This document shows positions 1-4,920 of a stretch of DNA of 5,666 bases, piece by piece. Under the pieces are notes generated by a model. The model ran no database searches, had not been told where the DNA came from, and saw only the letters and a program-made list of their open reading frames with translations. This DNA is from Chitinophagaceae bacterium (lineage in GTDB: Bacteria > Bacteroidota > Bacteroidia > Chitinophagales > Chitinophagaceae): positions 1-5,666 of the forward strand of contig CANCKV010000257.1 in the NCBI GenBank assembly GCA_947378615.1. The letters run 5' to 3'. Every line of letters begins with the position of its first letter. Positions within the stretch are counted from its first letter, which is position 1. The position numbers and the translations under genes were made by a program.

Positions 1-2
1 AT

Positions 3-599
3 CGTTTCGCATTAGTATTCAATAAAACAAATTCCACAACACTTCCTGTCACATTTTCAGGAATCAGTGCAACAGAAAATAACAGTACTATTAATATTAA
101 ATGGAGTGTTGCTCAAGAACTACACATCACAGAATATAAGATTGAAAGAAGTATTGATGCGAAGAACTTTACAGCTATTAAAACTGTAAAAGCTTCAAAT
201 GCTACTCAATATGCTGCAGATGATGTTCAGCTTCCTGAAAATACACCTGCTGTATTCTATAGAGTAAAGGCAATTGGTAATGATGGCAATTCAACTTACA
301 GTGCAATTGCACAAGTAAAATTGGCTATAAATGCCGCTATTGTAAATGTTTATCCTAACCCATTAATTGGTAAGACCATTCATATTAGCATGAACAATTG
401 TTCAACAGGTAAGTATTCGGTTAGCCTTTATAATAGTCTTGGTCAGAAAGTTTTAGGTCAAGCAATTTCTTATCAATCTGGAAACAGTTTGTATTCTTTG
501 ATGATAAACAAGGAATTAGCAGTAGGTATCTATAGCTTAAAGATTGAATCTGAATCAGGTTTGAACACAATTTATCAAACTAAATTATCTGTTCATTAA
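3..599 (+). CDS. C-terminal part of a secreted surface protein with T9SS type A sorting domain (5' truncated)
   Basis: The frame is open from the window's left edge to TAA at 597-599, giving 198 residues of a longer protein whose start lies outside. Residues about 14-107 (LPVTFSG..., then ITEYKIERSIDAKNF and FYRVKAIGNDGN) match the fibronectin-III-like linker that commonly precedes sorting domains in Chitinophagaceae surface proteins. Residues about 113-198 form the sorting domain: VNVYPNP at 114-120, YSVSLYNSLGQKV at 138-150, then LAVGIYSLKIES and the final strand YQTKLSVH. In known T9SS substrates this domain directs export across the outer membrane and is then cleaved, leaving the cargo secreted or anchored to the cell surface. 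The catalytic or adhesive part is not visible, so the cargo function cannot be given. An internal TTG at 321 is not a credible start because the homologous fold continues upstream of it. Confidence 0.93.
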   Translation, partial: RFALVFNKTNSTTLPVTFSGISATENNSTINIKWSVAQELHITEYKIERSIDAKNFTAIKTVKASNATQYAADDVQLPENTPAVFYRVKAIGNDGNSTYSAIAQVKLAINAAIVNVYPNPLIGKTIHISMNNCSTGKYSVSLYNSLGQKVLGQAISYQSGNSLYSLMINKELAVGIYSLKIESESGLNTIYQTKLSVH

Positions 600-609
600 C
601 TAAATAAAA

Positions 610-651
610 AAGGAACAGTAGTTATTAAATAAATTAATTCTACTGTTCCTT
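610..651 (+). terminator. Hairpin terminator after the T9SS protein gene
   Basis: AAGGAACAGTAG (610-621) pairs perfectly with CTACTGTTCCTT (640-651), a 12-bp stem with an 18-nt AT-only loop, starting 10 nt after the stop codon. It is followed by TATTATT rather than a clean T run on the plus strand. The A-rich flank at 602-610 would give a better U tract for minus-strand transcripts, so it may work in both directions. Confidence 0.8.
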
Positions 652-676
652 ATTATTAAAAATAAAAAATAAGATC

Positions 677-1195
677 ATGTTAAAAAAAATAATAACAAAT
701 TCACTTTCAACTCGTTTATACTATTGGTTTTATGCGACAAATAAATTACCTATTAATGTAGCTGATTACCGCAAAAAATTGGCATTCATGTATTTGACAA
801 TTATTCCATATTGGGTGCTTACTTTACCAGGTTGTTTCTTAGAAGGTTCCTTTTGCAATAAAAAAAGAATGAACAAGCTTGGTTTAACATTAATTGGATA
901 CTTTTTATTATTAGTAGCAGGTTGTATGCTATTGTACCCACTTTCATTTTTTATAGTACTTCCTAAATCAAAATTGCTGACTATTGCGATGTATAGTAGC
1001 AAAGCATGGTTGATAATAGGGGCTTATGCATTAGTGATTCTTAGTATGGAATTTATAAAAACACAGTTAAGAGAAAGTAGAGATAAGAAAATGGAAGAGT
1101 TGGATAACGGATTTGGAATCTACTCACCAAATTCAAATTGGATAAATGAAAGTGTAGATAGAAGCAATAAAACTGATTTTATACACAACTTATAA
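677..1195 (+). CDS. Hypothetical membrane protein, about three transmembrane segments
   Basis: This encodes 172 residues from ATG at 677. I do not recognise the family. The N-terminus (1-35) is basic with aromatic clusters (LYYWFYATNKLP). Hydrophobic segments follow at about 36-55 (AFMYLTIIPYWVLTLPGCFL), about 67-96 (a long stretch around GYFLLLVAGCMLLYPLSFF, possibly one long or two tight helices) and about 111-127 (WLIIGAYALVILSMEFI). The C-terminal 45 residues are charged and polar (QLRESRDKKMEELDNG) and probably cytoplasmic. There is no signal-peptide cleavage motif or enzymatic motif. It starts 26 nt after the upstream hairpin and I see no Bacteroidota promoter in that gap, so it may depend on read-through from the T9SS gene or on a weak promoter. 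An opposite-strand reading frame inside it is a shadow. Confidence 0.75.
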   Translation: MLKKIITNSLSTRLYYWFYATNKLPINVADYRKKLAFMYLTIIPYWVLTLPGCFLEGSFCNKKRMNKLGLTLIGYFLLLVAGCMLLYPLSFFIVLPKSKLLTIAMYSSKAWLIIGAYALVILSMEFIKTQLRESRDKKMEELDNGFGIYSPNSNWINESVDRSNKTDFIHNL

Positions 1196-1297
1196 TTGTT
1201 TTCAACATTTCAATTCGAAATTGAAAGATTAAAGTTGATTGATACTGACAACTAAAGGACATCGATAATAGCAAAAATTATATATACACGACAAACT

Positions 1298-1330
1298 AGG
1301 TGCCTCGTCATTTATGGCGGGGCACTTTTT
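1298..1330 (+). terminator. Rho-independent terminator
   Basis: GTGCCTCGTC (1300-1309) pairs with GGCGGGGCAC (1316-1325) through a 6-nt loop (ATTTAT). The 10-bp GC-rich stem has two G-U pairs and extends outward by G1299-T1326 and A1298-T1327, followed by TTTTT (1326-1330). It is the clearest plus-strand terminator in the window and lies about 100 nt after the stop of the membrane protein at 677-1195. The intervening 1196-1297 has only a weak hairpin (TTTCAATT/AATTGAAA, 1208-1226). Confidence 0.87.
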
Positions 1331-1385
1331 AAAGGTTTTATGGGACTAATTTTTACAAATCGGATAAAGTGGAATTAATTTAAAG

Positions 1386-1426
1386 TGGGAATATTAAAGA
1401 TTGTAAATCAATCCATTTTATTCCCA
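1386..1426 (-). terminator. Two-tier hairpin downstream of the 1442-1984 gene, probable terminator
   Basis: The outer stem TGGGAATA (1386-1393) / TATTCCCA (1419-1426) encloses a symmetric 5+5 nt internal loop and the inner stem GATTG (1399-1403) / CAATC (1409-1413) with loop TAAAT. It begins 15 nt past the minus-strand stop codon. On the minus strand it is followed by CTTTAAATTAATT, a poor U tract, so termination efficiency is uncertain. It may also back up the convergent plus-strand terminator. Confidence 0.5.
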
Positions 1427-1441
1427 TTATATTTCCATAAT

Positions 1442-1984
1442 TTATTCATCTTCACGTCCTTTTTCTTCAAGCGGCAAACTATTAAAATATTCTCTTGATT
1501 CAATTGCTTTCAAATCAATTATGATACAGAATATTTGCCATAGACAAAATACAGAATACCCAAACAGAAATAGGCTGCATCCAAGACTAAGTGATTTAAA
1601 TAGCCAAAGGTCGCTTTTAAAATTTGGTAGCCTTAGAATGTAATAAACAAGAATCATGATAACGCTTAATATCAGTGACCCAAATATCCTAATGACTTGC
1701 CTTTTCGGTGATAGTAAATTAATATCACGTTGTGCCTTCAACTTTTGTAGATTATGCTTTTTAAACGTTTCAAGCACAGTATTACGACTATCCTTATTTT
1801 GCCCTTTAATTTTTTTATGACTCTGCAACATTAAATTATCAAGGTGCTTTACCTTTTCAACATTTCTTTTTCTATGCTTGTCAATACCATCCGTAAAAAT
1901 TCCAATTAGTAAAGTGATTGCAGGAGCAACAAAACCCAATACTGCAATAATCATTCTGCTATATAAATCTACAATGTCTTTCAA
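1442..1984 (-). CDS. Hypothetical membrane protein, three predicted TM helices with cytoplasmic basic linker
   Basis: Read from TTG at 1984 this gives 180 residues. The first in-frame ATG is residue 11 (1954), giving 170. An in-frame stop lies at 2000-2002, so no other ATG start exists upstream. I do not recognise the family. Hydrophobic segments lie at about 11-30 (MIIAVLGFVAPAITLLIGIF), about 98-117 (IRIFGSLILSVIMILVYYIL) and about 127-157 (WLFKSLSLGCSLFLFGYSVF and onward). Between the first two is a strongly basic, probably helical stretch (31-95: HRKRNVEKVKHLDNL, SHKKIKGQNKDSR, KKHNLQKLKAQRD), expected to be cytoplasmic by the positive-inside rule. The C-terminus is acidic (EEKGREDE). No catalytic motif is visible. 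It converges on the membrane protein at 677-1195 and is monocistronic as far as the window shows. Confidence 0.7.
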   Translation of the reverse strand: MKDIVDLYSRMIIAVLGFVAPAITLLIGIFTDGIDKHRKRNVEKVKHLDNLMLQSHKKIKGQNKDSRNTVLETFKKHNLQKLKAQRDINLLSPKRQVIRIFGSLILSVIMILVYYILRLPNFKSDLWLFKSLSLGCSLFLFGYSVFCLWQIFCIIIDLKAIESREYFNSLPLEEKGREDE

Positions 1985-2012
1985 ATTTCTAGATAGTAAT
2001 TAATTATTCAAA
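1982..2012 (-). promoter_or_regulatory. Possible Bacteroidota-type promoter for the 1442-1984 gene
   Basis: On the minus strand TTTG (2012-2009) is followed after 23 nt by TTTG (1985-1982), the spacing of a TTTG-N19-TAnnTTTG promoter. The -7 element reads GAAATTTG, one mismatch from TAnnTTTG. If it is real, transcription would start near 1975, inside the TTG-initiated reading frame, and would favour ATG at 1954 as the true start. AT-rich DNA makes such matches frequent. Confidence 0.25.
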
Positions 2013-2037
2013 AAGTTAAATGATGTGAAAATATCAT

Positions 2038-2055
2038 AATATTAATCTTAATATT
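2038..2055. repeat. AT-only palindrome
   Basis: AATATTAA (2038-2045), TC, TTAATATT (2048-2055) forms an 18-bp dyad upstream of the minus-strand membrane protein gene. It could be an operator or chance in AT-rich DNA. No other gene lies in the 2000-2125 spacer. Confidence 0.3.
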
Positions 2056-2125
2056 TAAATCATGCTAAGTTAGATTTGTGTGGTATGTGAAATTTAGAAA
2101 TTAAATAATGGAAAAAACTTTGGCT

Positions 2126-2158
2126 AAAAAAAAAGACCATGATAATTAAATCACGGTC
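2126..2158 (-). terminator. Rho-independent terminator of tRNA-Gln
   Basis: On the minus strand GACCGTGAT (2158-2150) pairs with ATCATGGTC (2143-2135), 9 bp with one G-U pair and a 6-nt loop, followed by nine T (2134-2126). It begins 7 nt after the tRNA 3' end. The A6 on the 5' side of the stem can pair with part of the T run, lengthening the hairpin. Confidence 0.93.
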
Positions 2159-2165
2159 TTTTTTG

Positions 2166-2236
2166 TTGGGTTACCAGGATTCGAACCTAGACAGACAGAA
2201 CCAAAAACTGTAGTGCTACCATTACACAATAACCCA
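2166..2236 (-). tRNA. tRNA-Gln, anticodon UUG
   Basis: The minus strand folds as a 71-nt cloverleaf. The acceptor stem is TGGGTTA (2236-2230) / TAACCCA (2173-2167), with A as discriminator at 2166. The D arm is GTG/CAC around TAATGGTAG. The anticodon arm is ACAGT / TCTGT around the loop TTTTGGT, giving anticodon TTG. The T arm is CTAGG-TTCGAAT-CCTGG. The last anticodon-stem pair (31-39) is T-T, and the T stem contains one G-T pair. The 3' CCA is not encoded. The gene decodes CAA and, by wobble, CAG glutamine codons. It has its own promoter upstream and terminator downstream, so it is a stand-alone unit. Confidence 0.96.
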
Positions 2237-2265
2237 ATCCTTGTACCTCTTTTTTAAAGGGAGTG

Positions 2266-2297
2266 CAAAAATAGGGGTGACAGACTATTTAAACAAA
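2266..2297 (-). promoter_or_regulatory. Promoter of tRNA-Gln (Bacteroidota primary sigma type)
   Basis: The minus strand carries TTTG (2297-2294), a 20-nt spacer, then TATTTTTG (2273-2266), a perfect TAnnTTTG -7 element. Transcription should start near 2260, leaving about 24 nt of 5' leader before the tRNA. A GGGAG/CTCCC-rich tract around 2258-2264 lies at the expected start. Confidence 0.82.
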
Positions 2298-2831
2298 TTT
2301 TTCTTTCATTTTTCCTTAAAAAAGTAAAAATATTTTATATCCCTTCAAACCATTTCAGCGAAAATAAAAAGCATCGTCTCCTACAAATCCCTCTAATTTG
2401 ATAAAAAAATCAATCGATATATTTAAAAGAAACTGAGATGGCTTTTTATTGAAAATAAAGCACTTATTTACAAATTCACTTTCAAACATTTTTCGCAGCC
2501 TAAAACAATAGTTAGTGTAACGAAACTAGCAGAAAAAAAGTAATACTGATTGCTTTAAACAAAGAGCGTTGCAATTCTTTTTATGTGAGAAACAAAAACT
2601 TTAATCTATCAAATCTTAAAGAACTAAAAATGGAATCTAAATAAAATTTACCCCCTTATCAGTACTTTATTTTACACCGAAACAAAAGTAAAGTCATTCA
2701 TTCAATTTATTAAATGGGTTTGGAGTGGAATTTGAAAAACTATTCTATTTTTATAATTCTTAGTCTTTTCAATACAAATAAAAGTCGCCCCCTTTTGTCT
2801 TACTTCCTATATTCAGTTGTACAAAACTAAC
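2298..2831. other. Gene-poor stretch between tRNA-Gln promoter and the 2832-3497 gene
   Basis: No coding region here is convincing. The longest frames are 44 codons on the minus strand (2355-2489) and 38 on the plus strand (2714-2830), neither with supporting signals. One imperfect hairpin, ACTTTATTTT (2664-2673) / AAAA-G-TAAAGT (2684-2694, one bulged G), lies about 140 nt past the stop of the minus-strand gene. No strong terminator for that gene is visible. A tract AAAAGTCGCCCCCTTTT at 2781-2797 offers only a 5-bp stem. Confidence 0.6.
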
Positions 2832-3497
2832 TTATGCAATTACTTTACTGATAATGATACTTACAGGACCACGTTCATGATGCTTATTTTCATAGCTACC
2901 TCTCATGTAGCATGTCTTACCAACATCACTTGACTTGAATTGAATAATATGCTTGGCTGTCGATACATATATTCCATTTCCAAATACTATTTCGGCATCT
3001 GCAATATCAGGTTCACCTATAAATGTTTCAAAAAACAAGATGTGCCCCTTAGGCATAGCCGTAGAATTTGGGGTGGTTGGATTGAGAATTTCAACTGTAA
3101 TTTGCAAATAGTCCACATGCTCGATAGCAATGTGAGCACTAAAAGTGACAATTAAGATACGATGCCCTTTTCCTTTTTCAATAATATTTAAAATTCTTTT
3201 ATCATCATCTGTAAATGTAGAATTTGGAACATCTGAAACAAGGATATTCAAGCCCTCTTTTATTTGACCTATATACATGTTATTGTCTTCGGTCACAAAG
3301 GAAGTACATTGTCTTCGGTCGATATATTTTTTTCTATTTGTGTCAAACAATTCTTTTTTGCCTGTTACATAATCTAAATCTTGAGTCTTATTGCCAAATC
3401 TTTTTTGATTATCCTTGTCTATAATGTAAGGAACTGAAACATCAAATGAATCACTTACTTCGTTTATCTTTCTTGAAAACCTCATTGTTTGTTTCAT
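2832..3497 (-). CDS. Hypothetical protein, probable C-terminal beta-sandwich domain
   Basis: This encodes 221 residues from ATG at 3497; a second ATG at residue 5 is possible. There is no signal peptide and no membrane helix. The N-terminal part (1-115) is polar and basic (RFSRKINEVS, TNRKKYIDRRQ) and I cannot assign it. From about 112 on, alternating strands appear (RILIVTFSAHIAIE, LQITVEILNP), then MPKGHILFFETFIGEPD, HIIQFKSSDVGKTCYMRGSY and ERGPVSIIISKVIA. The order 'polar loop - PKG - hydrophobic strand - D-x-GK-x-x-Y-x-R - GP-x-S-x-I-I' resembles a small fibronectin-III-like module that I recall at the C-terminus of uncharacterised Bacteroidota proteins of similar length. That link is from memory and unverified. 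The gene lies 24 nt downstream of the heptapeptide-repeat ORF on the same strand with no promoter between, so the two are probably cotranscribed. Two plus-strand frames inside it are shadows. Confidence 0.72.
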   Translation of the reverse strand: MKQTMRFSRKINEVSDSFDVSVPYIIDKDNQKRFGNKTQDLDYVTGKKELFDTNRKKYIDRRQCTSFVTEDNNMYIGQIKEGLNILVSDVPNSTFTDDDKRILNIIEKGKGHRILIVTFSAHIAIEHVDYLQITVEILNPTTPNSTAMPKGHILFFETFIGEPDIADAEIVFGNGIYVSTAKHIIQFKSSDVGKTCYMRGSYENKHHERGPVSIIISKVIA

Positions 3498-3521
3498 AAA
3501 AACTATTTTTTTAAATAAAAA

Positions 3522-3701
3522 TTAATCGTAATTGTGTTTTTCGTGAATCTCCACGATAACTTCAGCAATATTGACGAGACTTACATGCATGTTCATGAAA
3601 CCTCTGTGAATATTTGTATATGAACCGTGCATCTTCACGAAAACTCCGTTAATGATTACGGATGGAGCGTGAATGTTTACGAACGATTCGTAAAGATGCA
3701 T
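3522..3701 (-). CDS. Small heptapeptide-repeat protein (putative)
   Basis: ATG at 3701 to TAA at 3522-3524 gives 59 residues. After MHLYE the sequence is seven consecutive heptads: SFVNIHA, PSVIING, VFVKMHG, SYTNIHR, GFMNMHV, SLVNIAE, VIVEIHE, then KHNYD. Heptad position 5 is always I, V, M or L, position 3 is nearly always V, M or T, and position 4 is mostly N. Position 6 is mostly H, Y or N, always encoded NNY. This alternation suggests short beta strands, as in a beta-solenoid or roll, rather than a coiled coil. The frame is open for 16 more codons upstream (to 3749) with two and a half further heptads of the same type, ending at tandem stops TGA TAG. The true start could therefore be a non-ATG codon, or the 5' end may be decayed. 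It is followed after 24 nt by the 221-codon gene. The protein family is not one I can name. Confidence 0.5.
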   Translation of the reverse strand: MHLYESFVNIHAPSVIINGVFVKMHGSYTNIHRGFMNMHVSLVNIAEVIVEIHEKHNYD

Positions 3702-3749
3702 GGAACCTACATGTACATTTACGAAAGACTCGTAAACATTGCTGAAAAT
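3540..3749. repeat. Ten-unit 21-bp tandem array with 18-bp dyad consensus
   Basis: Ten contiguous units of exactly 21 bp start at 3540, 3561, 3582, 3603, 3624, 3645, 3666, 3687, 3708 and 3729. My hand consensus for the first 18 positions is TTCGTGAATATTCACGAA, a perfect palindrome, followed by three variable bases. Units match it at 11 to 15 of 18 positions and no two are identical, so the array is old or fast-evolving. The most constant columns are C3, T5, A8 (all ten units), T11, A14 and G16. Columns 5, 8, 11 and 14 are the middle codon bases in the register shared by both strands. The array is about 38% GC by hand count, richer than the flanking DNA. Confidence 0.9.
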
Positions 3750-4356
3750 CTATCAACCAGCCCTTAATAACCCTTTATAATGATGAACAGTAGCGATTTG
3801 AGAGAAGAAAGAAAAGATGTAGGGTTTTACAATTCGATAGAGACAAGAGTGATATTCGCCTTTTCCCAATAAAGGTTTTTTGACGTTTGCAATCACTTTA
3901 ATTATTAACACAATGCGAAATGATGCTATTAAAAGGAAACCACCAAATAAACTTTGACTTATTTTGGATTTATGGCAAAATAGTTACCTCAACTATATTT
4001 TTATTGTAAAAAACATACTGTATTGAACAAATAATCATAAGAATTATAATACTTTGAAGATAATTATCTGAGAATTGTCTTCATCAAAAACTTTATACTC
4101 ATTGTTTTTTCTTTGCTTTCATCGTGGTCTAAATTTATGAGTAAATACAAATCGCATATTAGGATTAGTTTCTCTAAGTTTTGATTTCATTATTATTGAT
4201 GGATTTATTAACCTGTAAACAAGTAGAGATCCTACTTGATGCAAAGAGGAAAATAATATTAACGCAAGATTTTTAGTTATTTAACTATTCTATGTACTTT
4301 TAGCGCCAATTATTCATAACAGGCAGCGCAAGTAAAATATGTAGTATCATATTTTT
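3750..4356. other. Gene-poor stretch between the repeat array and the sigma factor gene
   Basis: No convincing gene is visible. Two short plus-strand frames exist: 3780-3872 (30 codons, starting MMNSSDLREERKDVGF) and 4199-4276 (25 codons, starting MDLLTCKQVEILLDAKRK). A hairpin TGAAGATAA (4055-4063) / TTGTCTTCA (4075-4083) has 9 bp with one G-U pair. The dyad at 4220-4238 is listed separately. The stretch must contain the promoter of the sigma factor operon and probably that of the divergent repeat-protein unit, but no full TTTG/TAnnTTTG pair stands out. Confidence 0.55.
4220..4238. repeat. Perfect 7-bp dyad with 5-nt centre, possible operator
   Basis: CAAGTAG (4220-4226), AGATC, CTACTTG (4232-4238) lies about 120 bp upstream of the sigma factor start. 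It is the cleanest short dyad in this spacer. No second copy was seen in the window, and no T tract follows, so it is not a terminator. Confidence 0.35.
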
Positions 4357-4357
4357 G
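4350..4357 (+). promoter_or_regulatory. TAnnTTTG -7-like element at the sigma factor start
   Basis: TATTTTTG matches the Bacteroidota -7 element exactly, but no TTTG is found about 20 nt upstream (4326-4330), and its last G is the first base of the GTG start at 4357. If active, the transcript would begin near 4364 and initiation would have to be at TTG 4384. The match is weak evidence given the AT richness. Confidence 0.25.
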
Positions 4358-4920
4358 TGAGCATTGTAAAACAATTATATCAATTGACGGAGTATGAACT
4401 CATAAAAGGTTGTATCGAGCAAGATTCGAACAAACAGAGGATGCTTTTTGAACAATATTCAGGAGTATTTATGTCTGTTTGTTTGCGTTATGCCATTGAT
4501 ACATTCGAGGCGGAAGACATGCTTCAAGAAGGGTTCATTAGGATATTTAATCATTTACATCAATTTAAATTTGAAGGTTCATTCGAGGGCTGGATGAGGC
4601 GTATTGTTGTTAATGTCTGTTTGAAACATTTGCAAAAAAGAAAAATACAATTTAAGGAATTGGAAGTTGAATCATCAAATGAAGTCCATATCAATCCGTA
4701 TGTTTTCAGTAGTGTTGGACAAGATGAATTAATAAAATTAATCAATGAATTGCCAGACGGATACCGTATGGTTTTCAATTTAAATGTTATTGAGGGTTAT
4801 AGTCATGAAGAAATTGCTGTTTTGTTGGGCATACAAGCAAGTACTAGTCGAAGTCAATTGGTAAAAGCAAGAAAAATGTTGCAAAACCGTATTATTCACC
4901 TTGAAAAAATTGCAGTATGA
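4357..4920 (+). CDS. ECF-type RNA polymerase sigma factor (sigma-70 family)
   Basis: From GTG at 4357 this gives 187 residues. An in-frame TAG at 4342-4344 limits the 5' end and there is no nearby ATG. TTG at 4384 would give an N-terminus TEYELIKGCIEQD, which matches where many Bacteroidota ECF factors begin, so the true start is uncertain. Region 2 spans about 28-96: LFEQYSGVFMSVCLRYA, then AEDMLQEGFIRIF (52-64), then the FEGSFEGWMRRIVVNVC segment that contacts the -10 element and core polymerase. A short linker (97-121) replaces region 3, as in ECF factors. Region 4 spans about 122-178: LPDGYRMVFNLNVIEGYSHE, then the helix-turn-helix EEIAVLLGIQASTSRSQLVK that reads the -35 element. Length is normal for the family. 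The stop overlaps the next gene's ATG (ATGA, 4917-4920), implying translational coupling to a membrane partner that probably controls it. Confidence 0.95.
   Translation: MSIVKQLYQLTEYELIKGCIEQDSNKQRMLFEQYSGVFMSVCLRYAIDTFEAEDMLQEGFIRIFNHLHQFKFEGSFEGWMRRIVVNVCLKHLQKRKIQFKELEVESSNEVHINPYVFSSVGQDELIKLINELPDGYRMVFNLNVIEGYSHEEIAVLLGIQASTSRSQLVKARKMLQNRIIHLEKIAV

Noticed and set aside
2108..2149. 13-codon plus-strand ORF (MEKTLAKKKDHDN) 30 nt after a TAGATTTG -7-like element (2071-2078)
   Set aside because: It overlaps the tRNA terminator, and there is no TTTG at -33.
2126..2240. tRNA-Gln as an attachment site for an integrated element carrying the repeat locus
   Set aside because: The tRNA 3' end and its intact terminator point away from the repeat locus. 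I saw no second copy of the tRNA 3' end and no integrase gene.
2355..2489. 44-codon minus-strand ORF (starts MFESEFVNKCF)
   Set aside because: It has no promoter, no partner and no recognisable motif. ORFs this long are expected by chance in a 530-nt spacer, and phenylalanine richness simply reflects AT-rich DNA.
2714..2830. 38-codon plus-strand ORF (starts MGLEWNLKNYS) ending next to the stop of the 221-codon gene
   Set aside because: It is hydrophobic but lacks any start signal or homologous pattern I know. The convergent abutment can be coincidence.
3540..3749. CRISPR array
   Set aside because: The units are contiguous and diverged, with only 3 nt between dyads. There are no spacer-length unique sequences, and no cas genes are present.
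3540..3767. Plus-strand coding of the repeat array
   Set aside because: The plus frame is interrupted by TGA at 3621-3623 and lacks a good start. It resembles coding only because the units are palindromic.
3780..3872. 30-codon plus-strand ORF beginning MMNSSDLREERK
   Set aside because: Its composition looks protein-like but it is too short and unsupported. It could be a remnant of a larger gene, which I cannot show.
4199..4276. 25-codon ORF MDLLTCKQVEILLDAKRK... resembling the first helices of an excisionase or MerR-like HTH
   Set aside because: It is too short to form the domain, contains the 4220-4238 dyad, and the resemblance is only to a generic helix pattern.
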